From VBAS01 sp964508655 (GTDB lineage Bacteria > Bacteroidota > Bacteroidia > Chitinophagales > Chitinophagaceae): 64,000 bases of DNA. The notes under the pieces were generated by a model, which ran no database searches, was not told where the DNA came from, and worked only from the letters and a program-made list of their open reading frames with translations. This document shows, one piece after another, positions 26,285 to 35,474 of this stretch; positions within the stretch are counted from its first letter, which is position 1; each line of letters starts with the position of its first letter. The translations under genes and the position numbers were made by a program. The DNA lies in the NCBI GenBank assembly GCA_964508655.1, contig CAZDUO010000005.1, positions 35,311-99,310 on the forward strand, written 5' to 3'.

Positions 26285-28876
26285 ATGAAAAGAACTTTTC
26301 TCATAATTGCCTTTAACTTTTTGGGATTTGCCTCTGGCAATGCCCAATTGATATCTGAAACAAAACAACCCCTTTCATTTTCATTAACGGAAGCTCTCAT
26401 TTACGTTGACAGCGAAGATTATGCCCTTGTAAAAAAATCTGCCGGGCTGCTGCAGCAGGATATTGAAATGGTCACCGGCAAAAAGCTTCCCTTCATCCAC
26501 GATGTGCAATCAGCCAAAGGCAATCTCATCATCATCGGTTCTGCTGAAAAATCCACACTGATAAAGCAACTGATTCAGCAGAAAAAAATCAATGGCGCTT
26601 ATATTAAAAACAAATGGGAAGCCTGTTTGCAGCAAACGATTCAAAATCCAATGCCGGGAATCACAAATGCACTTATCCTGGCAGGCAGCGACAGAAGAGG
26701 AACTGCCTACGCCATATTTGACCTGTCCAAACAAACCGGCGTATCGCCCTGGTACTGGTGGGCCGATGTACCGGTGAAAAAGAAAACTGAATGGTATGTA
26801 AAAACAAATGTTATCATCACCGACTCACCGAAAGTAAAATACCGCGGCATCTTTATCAACGACGAAGCTCCGGCGCTGAGCAACTGGAGCAAAGAAAAGT
26901 TTGGCGGCTTCAACCATAAGTTCTACTCAAAAGTCTTTGAGCTGATTCTGCGCCTGAAAGGAAATTACCTGTGGCCTGCCATGTGGGGCAATGCTTTTTA
27001 CGACGATGATTCGCTGAACATAAAAACAGCCGATGAATTCGGCATCGTCATCGGCACTTCACATCATGAGCCGTTGATGCGGGCACACGATGAGTGGAGA
27101 CGGTACGGCAAGGGGCAAAAATGGAACTACGACAGCACCGAAGCCGGCCTGAAAGAATTCTGGCACGGCGGCATGCAGCGGGCATGGAATGAAAAAATCG
27201 TCAGCATCGGCATGCGGGGCGATGGCGATGAACCAATGACGAGGGAAACCGCTACCGCCCTGCTGGAAAGAATTGTAAAAGACCAGCGCAAAATTATTGA
27301 AGAAGTAACCGGCAAACCCGCAAACGAAACACCCCAGCTCTGGGCACTGTATAAAGAAGTGCAGGATTATTATGACAAAGGAATGAGAGTGCCCGATGAT
27401 GTGACTTTATTATTATGCGATGACAACTGGGGCAATATCCGCAAGCTTCCCAAACTAACCGACCCGTCGAGAAAAGGCGGTTACGGAATCTATTACCATT
27501 TTGACTACGTAGGCGGGCCGAGAAATTACAAATGGCTCAACACAAACAATATTGCAAGAGTGTGGGAGCAAATGCACCTGGCTTACGAATATGGAGTAAA
27601 GCAGATATGGATTGTCAATGTCGGCGACATAAAACCAATGGAATTTCCAATTTCCTTCTGGTTAGATTATGCATGGAACCCGGAAAAGATTGGTACTGAT
27701 GACCTGCAGAAATACACGGAAGAATGGGCGGCCGCACAGTTTGGAAAAAATTATGCAAGAGAAATTGCTGAAATTATTTCAAAGTACAGCAAGTATAACA
27801 GCAGGAGAAAACCGGAACTGCTTGATCAGAACACATACAGCCTGTATAATTACCCGGATTTTGAAACAGAGAACAGTTATAATGAATTTGAAAAAGTGGC
27901 ATATGATTACAAAATCTTATTTAATCAAGCTCAAAAAATTAACAATGAACTGCCTGTTGAATCCAGGAATGCATTTTTTCAATTGGTTCTTCACCCTGTA
28001 AAAGCCTGCGCCAACCTGAACGAAATGTATTATTATGTTGCCCTGAACAGGGAAGCATATAAAAACAAATATGAAGTGGCCAATGAGTATGCAGATAAAG
28101 TAAAACAGCTTTATATCAACGACTCGCTGATTTCGCTTGAGTATCATAAACTCAATAACGGCAAATGGAACCACATGATGAGCCAGACACATATTGGCTA
28201 CACGTACTGGCAGCAGCCGCCGGTGAATAAAATACCGGTATTGAAATTTGTGTCAAAAGATTCGGTGAATAAAGATGGCGTGAAAATTACAGATGACGAA
28301 ATCCGCAGTGCCAAATCTCTGATTCCTGAAAATTTTAGCGGGCATGCATTTTATGAATGGGACGGTTATATCTCAATAGAAGCTTCGCATTTCACCAAAG
28401 CAATAAACACAAACGGCATCACCTGGAAAATTTTGCCTGGCCATGGAAGAACCACTGATGCAGTTACTCCATTTCCTGTTACTGCACCTGAACAAAAACC
28501 CGGCAGCAATGCGCCGCACCTCCAATACGAGTTTTATACTTACAGCTCCGGCGAATTCAGCATCCAGGCTTACTTCTCTCCCACACTAAATTTTCATGGA
28601 ACTGAAAACGGGTTGCAGTATGCAATTTCCATAGATGACGAAGCGCCGCAAATCATCAGCATCAACAAAGAAGACAAGACCAGCATCAGCGGTATCTGGA
28701 ATAAATGGGTGGCTGAAAATATTATTATCAAAACGACAAAACATAAAATAGCCACCCCCGGCAGGCATGTGCTGAAATACCGGATGGTGAACCCGGGCGT
28801 GGTGCTGCAAAAACTGGTTTTGGATTTTGGAGGAGTAAAACCAAGCTATCTTGGCCCGCCGGAAACAAAAAAATAA
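26285..28876 (+). CDS. GH115 alpha-glucuronidase
   Basis: An exported enzyme of 863 residues that removes (methyl)glucuronic acid from internal as well as terminal xylose units, complementing the GH67 enzyme. The signal peptide ends near GNAQ. The N-terminal alpha/beta domain holds LIIIGSAEKS and AGSDRRGTAYAIFDLSKQTG; the barrel holds YRGIFINDEAPAL, LKGNYLWPAMWGNAF, IGTSHHEPLMRAHDEW, GMRGDGDEPMT, LLLCDDNWGNIRKLP, YYHFDYVGGPRNYKW and WIVNVGDIKPMEFP, all signature blocks of the family. A helical domain and a C-terminal beta-sandwich complete the usual four- to five-domain layout at normal length. Lies 111 bp after the SDR gene and 86 bp before a GH43 gene on the same strand. Confidence 0.95.
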   Translation: MKRTFLIIAFNFLGFASGNAQLISETKQPLSFSLTEALIYVDSEDYALVKKSAGLLQQDIEMVTGKKLPFIHDVQSAKGNLIIIGSAEKSTLIKQLIQQKKINGAYIKNKWEACLQQTIQNPMPGITNALILAGSDRRGTAYAIFDLSKQTGVSPWYWWADVPVKKKTEWYVKTNVIITDSPKVKYRGIFINDEAPALSNWSKEKFGGFNHKFYSKVFELILRLKGNYLWPAMWGNAFYDDDSLNIKTADEFGIVIGTSHHEPLMRAHDEWRRYGKGQKWNYDSTEAGLKEFWHGGMQRAWNEKIVSIGMRGDGDEPMTRETATALLERIVKDQRKIIEEVTGKPANETPQLWALYKEVQDYYDKGMRVPDDVTLLLCDDNWGNIRKLPKLTDPSRKGGYGIYYHFDYVGGPRNYKWLNTNNIARVWEQMHLAYEYGVKQIWIVNVGDIKPMEFPISFWLDYAWNPEKIGTDDLQKYTEEWAAAQFGKNYAREIAEIISKYSKYNSRRKPELLDQNTYSLYNYPDFETENSYNEFEKVAYDYKILFNQAQKINNELPVESRNAFFQLVLHPVKACANLNEMYYYVALNREAYKNKYEVANEYADKVKQLYINDSLISLEYHKLNNGKWNHMMSQTHIGYTYWQQPPVNKIPVLKFVSKDSVNKDGVKITDDEIRSAKSLIPENFSGHAFYEWDGYISIEASHFTKAINTNGITWKILPGHGRTTDAVTPFPVTAPEQKPGSNAPHLQYEFYTYSSGEFSIQAYFSPTLNFHGTENGLQYAISIDDEAPQIISINKEDKTSISGIWNKWVAENIIIKTTKHKIATPGRHVLKYRMVNPGVVLQKLVLDFGGVKPSYLGPPETKK

Positions 28877-28880
28877 ACAG

Positions 28881-28938
28881 CTCACAGATTACACAGATTG
28901 TCACATTAAAATCTGTGTAAATCCGTGAAATCTGTGAG
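28881..28938. repeat. ACAGATT-type hairpin repeat, copy 1
   Basis: The left arm CTCACAGATTACACAGATT (28881-28899) is answered by an imperfect reverse complement in 28910-28938 that contains AATCTGTGT and AAATCTGTGAG. The same element recurs at 39338-39426. Both copies start within about 5 bp of a glycan-enzyme stop codon and precede the next gene. Confidence 0.75.
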
Positions 28939-28962
28939 AGTAAAAATAAAAAACAGTTTAAA

Positions 28963-30045
28963 ATGAAATCAAACCTTCTGTTTGTAACTATCATCACGCA
29001 TTTATTACTTGCCTGCAATAACCAGTTAAAAAAAAACAAGGAACAGGCTACTGATACAACTGACCAGTTACCGAAGAAAGAATACCTTTCGCAGCTGCTG
29101 GTGACGCATATTTATACAGCCGACCCTTCGGCGCATGTCTTTAACGGCCGCATTTATATTTATCCTTCGCACGACACCGCAACAGGTGCAAAAGAAGATG
29201 ACCTCGGAAGCCATTTCGATATGAGAGATTACCATATTCTTTCAATGGATTCCATTGGTGCACCGGTTATGGATCATGGTGTGGCGCTGGACATTAAAGA
29301 CGTGCCATGGGCCGGCCGCCAGATGTGGGCGCCGGATGCGGCATTTGCCAACGGCAAATATTATCTCTACTTCCCGGTAAAGGATAAACAGGATATTTTC
29401 CGTATCGGTGTGGCGGTAAGCGATAAACCCGAAGGACCCTTTGTTGCCGAAAAAGAACCCATTAAAAACAGCTACAGCATTGACCCCTGTGTGTTCAAAG
29501 ATGATAATGGTTCTTTCTATATGTATTTCGGCGGTATCTGGGGTGGTCAGTTACAGCGATGGAATAATAATAAGTATGATGCAAAAGCGGATAACCGTAA
29601 AGCGGAGGAGCCGGCAATTCTCCCAAGAATGGCAAGCCTCAACAAGGATATGAAAAGTTTTTCCGAAGAAGTGAAAGAAGTTAAACTGGTGGATAAAGAT
29701 GGCAACCTGTTTAAAGAAAAAGATAATGACAAACGCTTTTTCGAAGCAGCTTGGGTTTTCAAATACAAAAGCAAATACTATTTCACCTATTCAACAGGCG
29801 ATACACATTTCCTGTGTTATGCCACCGGCGACAGTCCCTACGGGCCTTTTACCTACCAGGGTGTATTGCTGAACCCCGTGGAAGGCTGGACCAACCATCA
29901 TTCAATTATAGAAATAAACGGTAAGTGGTATTTATTTTATCATGATGTGCAGCTGAGCGGTAAAACACATTTAAGAAATGTAAAACTAACAGAGCTGAAA
30001 TTTAATGATGATGGAAGCATCCAAACATTGACTGCGCAGAAATAG
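28963..30045 (+). CDS. GH43-family arabinofuranosidase/xylosidase lipoprotein
   Basis: A 360-residue lipoprotein (MKSNLLFVTIITHLLLACNNQ, lipobox LLACN) with a single five-bladed beta-propeller. The three family acids are in place: general base Asp54 in TADPSAHVFNGRIYIYPSHD, pKa-modulating Asp174 in YSIDPCVFKDDNGSFYMYFGG and acid Glu261 in RFFEAAWVFKYKSKYYFTYS. There is no C-terminal beta-sandwich; the protein ends soon after the propeller. Its place between GH115 and GH10 genes points to cleavage of xylose or arabinose from xylan fragments. Exact specificity within GH43 cannot be read directly. Confidence 0.9.
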   Translation: MKSNLLFVTIITHLLLACNNQLKKNKEQATDTTDQLPKKEYLSQLLVTHIYTADPSAHVFNGRIYIYPSHDTATGAKEDDLGSHFDMRDYHILSMDSIGAPVMDHGVALDIKDVPWAGRQMWAPDAAFANGKYYLYFPVKDKQDIFRIGVAVSDKPEGPFVAEKEPIKNSYSIDPCVFKDDNGSFYMYFGGIWGGQLQRWNNNKYDAKADNRKAEEPAILPRMASLNKDMKSFSEEVKEVKLVDKDGNLFKEKDNDKRFFEAAWVFKYKSKYYFTYSTGDTHFLCYATGDSPYGPFTYQGVLLNPVEGWTNHHSIIEINGKWYLFYHDVQLSGKTHLRNVKLTELKFNDDGSIQTLTAQK

Positions 30046-30130
30046 GAACACGGATGACGCGGAGTTGGCAGATCGTCACCGATTCTATCCGTTTTATCAG
30101 CGTCATCTGCGTACCCATTGGTTCTTATAA
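30045..30130. repeat. GATGACGC-type hairpin repeat
   Basis: GATGACGC (30053-30060) and GCGTCATC (30100-30107) are perfect inverted repeats within a longer imperfect hairpin (outer pairs include GGAAC with GTTCT). It fills the gap between the GH43 and GH10 genes and is a different family from the ACAGATT hairpins. Confidence 0.6.
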
Positions 30131-30158
30131 TTATGATAAAAGCATAAAACAAATAAGG

Positions 30159-31229
30159 ATGAAAAAAATAATCTTCCTCGCTGCGATTCTACTATCAACC
30201 CTGATCCGGGCGCAAACTGAAAATGGTTTGAAAGATTATTACAATGAATATTTCACCATCGGTGTGGCGGTATCGCCGCGGGCACTGAAAACTGATGAGG
30301 CCGGGCTCATCATGCAGCATTTCGGAAGCATGACAGCCGAGAATGCCATGAAAATGGGACCCATTCATCCGGAAGAAAACAGGCACGACTGGGCCGGCGC
30401 CGATTCCATTGCGGCCTTTGCCAGAAGAAACAACCTGAAGCTTCGCGGCCATACGCTTTGCTGGCACAACCAGGCACCCCGCTGGTTTTTTATCCATGCA
30501 AACGGCGATACGGTGACAAAAGAAGTTCTTTTGCAGCGGCTGAAAGAACACATTACTGCCGTGGTGACAAGATACAAGGATGTAATTTATGCCTGGGATG
30601 TGGTGAATGAAGTGATTTCTGACAGGCCCGATGAATTTTACAGGAACTCACCGTTTTACCGCATCTGCGGTGACGAATTTATAGCCAAAGCTTTTGAATA
30701 TGCACATGCGGCCGATCCGAAAGCATTGCTTTTTTATAATGACTACAATGAGATTAACCCGGTAAAGCGGGAAAAAATTTATACCCTGGTGAAAAATCTG
30801 AAAGATGCCGGCGTGCCCATTCATGGTTTGGGGCTGCAGGGGCATTGGTCAATTTTTGAACCCACAGAGCAAGTGCTGACAGAAACTTTTGAAAAGTTTA
30901 AACTGCTTGGTGTACAACTGCAGATAACCGAGTTGGACCTGTCGGTGTACCCGAAGGAACACAGCAGAAGAGAACGAAAACCCGAAGATGCCGATACAGC
31001 ATACACACCCGAACGGGAAACAAAGCAGGCTGAAATGTATGAAATGATTTTCCGTGTGTTCAGAAAATATAAAGATGTGCTGACGGGCGTTACCTTCTGG
31101 AACATCAGCGACCGCCATAGCTGGCTGGATAATTTTCCCGTGCCGGGAAGAAAAGATCACCCGCTGCTGTTTGACCGGAATTTGAAACCTAAAAAAGCTT
31201 ATTGGAATATCGTGACTTTCACAGATTGA
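30159..31229 (+). CDS. GH10 endo-1,4-beta-xylanase
   Basis: An exported 356-residue endoxylanase. The start at 30159 gives a normal signal peptide (MKKIIFLAAILLSTLIRAQ); the open frame continues upstream to 30054 but runs through a hairpin repeat, so that extension is rejected. GH10 blocks are complete: TAENAMKMGPIHP, LRGHTLCWHNQAPRW, the acid/base Glu151 in YAWDVVNEV, HGLGLQGHW, the nucleophile Glu258 in QITELDLSV, and GVTFWNISDRHSWLDN near the end. It is a single-domain enzyme with no binding module. It provides backbone cleavage for the surrounding debranching enzymes and is co-oriented with all of them. Confidence 0.97.
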   Translation: MKKIIFLAAILLSTLIRAQTENGLKDYYNEYFTIGVAVSPRALKTDEAGLIMQHFGSMTAENAMKMGPIHPEENRHDWAGADSIAAFARRNNLKLRGHTLCWHNQAPRWFFIHANGDTVTKEVLLQRLKEHITAVVTRYKDVIYAWDVVNEVISDRPDEFYRNSPFYRICGDEFIAKAFEYAHAADPKALLFYNDYNEINPVKREKIYTLVKNLKDAGVPIHGLGLQGHWSIFEPTEQVLTETFEKFKLLGVQLQITELDLSVYPKEHSRRERKPEDADTAYTPERETKQAEMYEMIFRVFRKYKDVLTGVTFWNISDRHSWLDNFPVPGRKDHPLLFDRNLKPKKAYWNIVTFTD

Positions 31230-31443
31230 ACGGAAATATAGAGTTGTGGCAAAATGATTAACGCTGTTTTTTTAATTCACAATATGCACAGGAAGTGTTT
31301 TAAATAGATGGGCAGAGATTCATTGCTGATGTGGAAAAACCGAATGATGAACGGAAATTCCATCCTGTGCTAATGCTCCGGATGGCAGGTGCGACAGAAG
31401 CTTAATAGTAAGACAAAAGCTGGCCTTATAAAAATTTTCATTA

Positions 31444-34059
31444 ATGAAAAAAAATATTCTGATTACTGTTTTGTTTTTCTCATTTACACTTCATGCCCAG
31501 GACTTCAAATCATTCCCCATGTGGAATCCATCATTACCAATTGAACAACGGGTAAATGATGTGGTCAGCCGGTTGACGCTGGAAGAAAAAGTGAAACAGA
31601 TGCTGAATGCAACACCTTCAGTTCCCAGATTAGGTATTCCCGCTTATGACTGGTGGAATGAAGTGCTGCATGGTGTGGCGAGAACTCCATTTAAAGTTAC
31701 ATCCTACCCGCAGGCAATCGGCATGGCAGCAACATGGGACACAAACTCAATGTACCGTATGGCCGACTACTCAGCACTCGAAGGAAGAGCCATACATAAT
31801 AAAGCAATCGAACTCGGCAGAACTAACGAAAGATACCTGGGCCTTACTTACTGGACGCCGAACATCAACATCTTTCGAGACCCAAGATGGGGCCGCGGCC
31901 AGGAAACCTATGGCGAAGATCCGTTCTTAACTGCCATGCTGGCAAGGGCATTTGTAAGAGGCTTACAGGGCGAAGACCCGAAATACCTGAAAGCCGCGGC
32001 CTGTGCCAAACACTACGCTGTTCATAGCGGCCCCGAACCATCGAGACATGTTGACAATTTTAATCCATCCACTTATGATTTATGGGATACATACCTGCCT
32101 GCATTTAAAGAATTAATTACAAAAGCTAATGTGGCTGGCGTAATGTGCGCCTACAATGCCGTAAATACACAGCCTTGCTGTGCAAATGATTTGCTGATGA
32201 ATGATATTCTGCGCAAACATTGGAATTTTACCGGCTATGTTACGAGCGACTGCTGGGCCATTGATGATTTCTTTAAATATCATAAAACACATAAAGATTC
32301 TGTAACTGCTGCAGTAGATGGCGTAATGCACGGCACGGATATCGAGTGTGGCACTTCGGTTTATTATACATTATATAATGGAGTAAAAAATGGTATGATA
32401 AAAGAAGAGCAAATTGATATTTCATTGAGAAGACTGTTTATGATACGCTACCGGCTGGGTATGTTCGACCCGCCGGAGATGGTAAAGTTTGCCCAAACAC
32501 CGGCATCCGTACTGGAAGCGCCGGCTCATAAAGCCCATGCATTGAAAATGGCGCAGCAAAGTTTGGTGTTGTTAAAAAATGAAACCAATACCTTGCCTTT
32601 GAAAAAAACAATTAAAAAAATTGCAGTGCTTGGGCCGAATGCTGATAACCGGATATCGGTATTGGGAAATTACAATGGTACGCCTTCAAAAGTCGTTTCA
32701 TTGCTGGATGGCCTGAAAGAAAAAATCGACAGCCATGTGGAGATCATTTATGAACAGGCCATCAATTTCGTAAACGATACCATGCTGGTTTATGAAGATG
32801 TAAGTAACCAGTACAGCATGGAAGGAAGTAAAGGTTTCAAAGCCGAATATTTTAATAACCGTGAACTACAGGGCAATCCCGTTACAACAAAAACGGAAAC
32901 CAGGATTGATAATATCTGGCAGGAAGGCCAGGATGTAGTGGAAGGAATCAAGGCAAATAATTTCTCGGTACGCTATACTTCCAATTATACAGCAGCAAGG
33001 GATGGTTATATTACTTTTGAAATTGAAGCCGATGACGGCTATCGTTTTCTCATAAATGACAGAACGGTAATCAATGCCTGGCAGCGTAACCGCTGGGGCG
33101 CCAGAAACTACAAACTGGAAACAAAAAAAGATTCAGTTTACAGGCTGGTGTTAGAATACTGGCAGGGTGAAGGCAAGGCAAATGTTGCTTTGCGTGCCGG
33201 CAATTTCAAAAGAACAGATTTCAATACAGTGGCTGAAAAAGTAAAAGATGCTGACGTAATCATTTTTGCGGGAGGCATTTCACCCCAGCTTGAAGGAGAA
33301 GAAATGCCGGTAAACGCACCGGGCTTTAATGGCGGCGACAAAACAACAATCTTATTACCTGCAGTTCAAACCGAACTGATGAAAGCATTGAAATCAACCG
33401 GAAAACCGGTAGTGTTTGTAATGATGACAGGAAGCGCCATCGCTATTCCATGGGAAAATGAAAATATTCCTGCCATCGTGAATGCATGGTATGGCGGACA
33501 AGCTGCAGGTACTGCCATCGCTGATGTTTTGTTTGGCGATTATAATCCTGCAGGCCGTTTGCCTGTTACATTTTACAAAAGCGACAGCGACCTCCCGGAT
33601 TTCAAGAGCTATGATATGACCAACAGGACATATCGCTATTTTACAGGTGAAGCATTGTATCCTTTTGGTTATGGATTGAGTTATTCAACATTTAACTATA
33701 GCGGATTAACAGCGCCTGCATCTGTAATAAGAGGAAAAAATATAACCATTACCGCAATTGTAAAGAATACCGGCAAGAAAGATGGAGAGGAAGTGGTGCA
33801 ACTGTATATATCCTACCCGGGCATAAAAGAAAAAGCCCCTTTAAAAATGCTGAAAGGATTTAAGCGTATTTTATTAAAGGCCGGCGAAAGCAAAAAAATC
33901 TCATTTACTCTTACACCCGAGCAGCTAAGTCTGGTAAATGAAAATGGAAAAATTTATCAGCCAAAAGGCAATATGACAATCAGTGTTGGCGGAGGTCAGC
34001 CGGGTGTAAAAAACAAAACAACCAGTAATGTGGTGACAAAACTGGTAACAATTGAATAA
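31444..34059 (+). CDS. GH3 beta-xylosidase/glucosidase with PA14 insert
   Basis: An exported 871-residue exo-enzyme. The signal peptide is MKKNILITVLFFSFTLHAQ. The N-terminal TIM barrel contains YDWWNEVLHGVAR, FRDPRWGRGQETYGEDP, AKHYAVHSGPE and the nucleophile Asp269 in YVTSDCWAI. The alpha/beta sandwich begins about residue 370 and is interrupted by a PA14 domain (about residues 458-605; FKAEYFNNRELQGNP, DGYITFEIEADDGYRFLIN). A C-terminal Fn3-like domain ends the protein. The N-terminal motifs are those of xylosidase-type GH3 members, fitting the locus. Spacing from GH10 is 214 bp with no clear terminator, and only 14 bp separate it from the next gene. Confidence 0.95.
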   Translation: MKKNILITVLFFSFTLHAQDFKSFPMWNPSLPIEQRVNDVVSRLTLEEKVKQMLNATPSVPRLGIPAYDWWNEVLHGVARTPFKVTSYPQAIGMAATWDTNSMYRMADYSALEGRAIHNKAIELGRTNERYLGLTYWTPNINIFRDPRWGRGQETYGEDPFLTAMLARAFVRGLQGEDPKYLKAAACAKHYAVHSGPEPSRHVDNFNPSTYDLWDTYLPAFKELITKANVAGVMCAYNAVNTQPCCANDLLMNDILRKHWNFTGYVTSDCWAIDDFFKYHKTHKDSVTAAVDGVMHGTDIECGTSVYYTLYNGVKNGMIKEEQIDISLRRLFMIRYRLGMFDPPEMVKFAQTPASVLEAPAHKAHALKMAQQSLVLLKNETNTLPLKKTIKKIAVLGPNADNRISVLGNYNGTPSKVVSLLDGLKEKIDSHVEIIYEQAINFVNDTMLVYEDVSNQYSMEGSKGFKAEYFNNRELQGNPVTTKTETRIDNIWQEGQDVVEGIKANNFSVRYTSNYTAARDGYITFEIEADDGYRFLINDRTVINAWQRNRWGARNYKLETKKDSVYRLVLEYWQGEGKANVALRAGNFKRTDFNTVAEKVKDADVIIFAGGISPQLEGEEMPVNAPGFNGGDKTTILLPAVQTELMKALKSTGKPVVFVMMTGSAIAIPWENENIPAIVNAWYGGQAAGTAIADVLFGDYNPAGRLPVTFYKSDSDLPDFKSYDMTNRTYRYFTGEALYPFGYGLSYSTFNYSGLTAPASVIRGKNITITAIVKNTGKKDGEEVVQLYISYPGIKEKAPLKMLKGFKRILLKAGESKKISFTLTPEQLSLVNENGKIYQPKGNMTISVGGGQPGVKNKTTSNVVTKLVTIE

Positions 34060-34073
34060 AAAAAGTAATTGAT

Positions 34074-35258
34074 ATGAACACACACAAAACAGGCAGAAGA
34101 AAATTTTTACACAACGTAACAAAAGCATCAGGCATGATGCTGTTAGCGCCATTAGCGGGTGCAGCCAAATTTAAATCTGTAAAATCCTGCAGTAAGCCGG
34201 TTGACACATTTATTCCTCCCGGTAAAATAAAGTTTGCTGTTATCAATATCAATCATCCGCATATTTATGGAATGACCGATGCCATAAAACGGGGCGGTGG
34301 CGAACTGGTTTCGGTTTATGCCAAAGAAGCTGATTTGTTAGCCGCTTATGTAAAAACATATCCTGATGTTAAGCAGGCGAAAAGTGAGAATGAAATTTTA
34401 AACGACCCTTCCATCCAATTAGTGTTAAGCTCCGGCATACCCGATGAAAGGGCGCCGCTGGGTATAAAAGTAATGCAGCATGGAAAAGATTATTTAACGG
34501 ATAAGCCCGGTATTATTACATTAAAGCAACTGGCCGAAGTAAAGAAGGTGCAGAAAGAAACCAAACGCATTTACTCCATCATGTACAGTGAACGATTGGA
34601 AAACCGTGGCACAGAAAAAGCCAGCCAGTTAGTTAAGGCTGGTGCAATAGGAAATGTAATTCAAACTATAAACATCGCACCACACCGCATCAGCAATAAG
34701 TTCGGCACTTCCGGTTTGGCAGTAAGGCCCGACTGGTTTTGGGATAAGAAAAGATATGGTGGTATTTTAACAGATATTGGCTCACACCAGTTCGACCAGT
34801 TTCTGCATTTTACTAATTCAACTGAGGCAAAAATTTTAGCATCGCAGGTGGGCAATGTACATTTTCCGCAGGCACCGAACTTTGAAGATTTTGGAGATGT
34901 GATGCTGACGGGCAATGGCGGCACCGGTTATATACGGGTGGACTGGTTTACACCAAACGGATTAGACAGTTGGGGCGATGGCCGCCTGACCATACTGGGA
35001 ACGGATGGATATATTGAAGTAAGAAAAAACATTGACATTCTCTCCGGCAATAAAGGCGGTAACCATTTATACTTAGTCAATCAAAAAGAAACAGTGCACA
35101 TGGATTGTAATAATGAACCGCTGCCTTTCGGGCCTTTGTTTGTAGATGATGTGCTGAACAGAACAGAAACCGCCATGAGCCAGGCACATTGTTTTTTGGC
35201 AACAGAGCTGGCATTGCTGGCGCAGAAAAATGCAAAGGTGATGGGATTGAAAAAATAA
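34074..35258 (+). CDS. Tat-exported Gfo/Idh/MocA-family protein 1
   Basis: A 394-residue oxidoreductase-fold protein with a twin-arginine signal (TGRRKFLHNVTKASGMMLLAPLAGAA). The Rossmann start is unusual: KFAVININHPHIYGM replaces the glycine-rich GxGxxG of typical family members, and the EKP motif is TDKPG. The C-terminal half carries GGILTDIGSHQFDQFL, the usual substrate-site helix with conserved Asp and His. It starts 14 bp after the GH3 gene and so is probably translated from the same message. The reaction is unknown; periplasmic sugar oxidation or a keto-sugar glycosidase-like role are both possible for this class. Confidence 0.85.
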   Translation: MNTHKTGRRKFLHNVTKASGMMLLAPLAGAAKFKSVKSCSKPVDTFIPPGKIKFAVININHPHIYGMTDAIKRGGGELVSVYAKEADLLAAYVKTYPDVKQAKSENEILNDPSIQLVLSSGIPDERAPLGIKVMQHGKDYLTDKPGIITLKQLAEVKKVQKETKRIYSIMYSERLENRGTEKASQLVKAGAIGNVIQTINIAPHRISNKFGTSGLAVRPDWFWDKKRYGGILTDIGSHQFDQFLHFTNSTEAKILASQVGNVHFPQAPNFEDFGDVMLTGNGGTGYIRVDWFTPNGLDSWGDGRLTILGTDGYIEVRKNIDILSGNKGGNHLYLVNQKETVHMDCNNEPLPFGPLFVDDVLNRTETAMSQAHCFLATELALLAQKNAKVMGLKK

Positions 35259-35273
35259 ATGCCCGCAGTTTTT

Positions 35274-35360
35274 TAACCGCTAAGAACGCAATGTATTTCG
35301 CAAAGGGCACAAAGGCTTATCGTACTTTGCGCTGTATTTCCTTAGCGGCCTTTGCGGTTA
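35274..35360. repeat. Hairpin repeat of the CCGCTAAGAACGC type
   Basis: The left arm starts TAACCGCTAAGAACGCAA and holds TTTCGCAAAGGGC; the right arm ends CTTAGCGGCCTTTGCGGTTA and starts with CTTTGCG. The arms pair with one 9-nt bulge over about 87 bp. A third, unrelated hairpin family in the same gene cluster. Confidence 0.65.
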
Positions 35361-35421
35361 TACTTGCACAATAGAATTTATGCCGTACAAGTGAGTGACA
35401 CAACGATGCTAATTAGAATTA

Positions 35422-35439
35422 TCCCGATAGCTATCGGGA
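35422..35439. repeat. Perfect 18-bp palindrome TCCCGATAGCTATCGGGA
   Basis: A fully symmetrical 18-base palindrome 35 bp before the second Gfo/Idh/MocA start. It shares the CCCGA...TCGGG ends with elements at 26236-26252 and 37851-37883. Position would also allow an operator function, but the recurrence favours a dispersed repeat. Confidence 0.7.
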
Positions 35440-35474
35440 CAGGTAACAAAAAATAAATTAATAAACTAAACTGT

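Noticed and set aside
30054..30158. Upstream extension of the GH10 gene
   Set aside because: The extra 35 codons run through a hairpin repeat and would bury the signal peptide.
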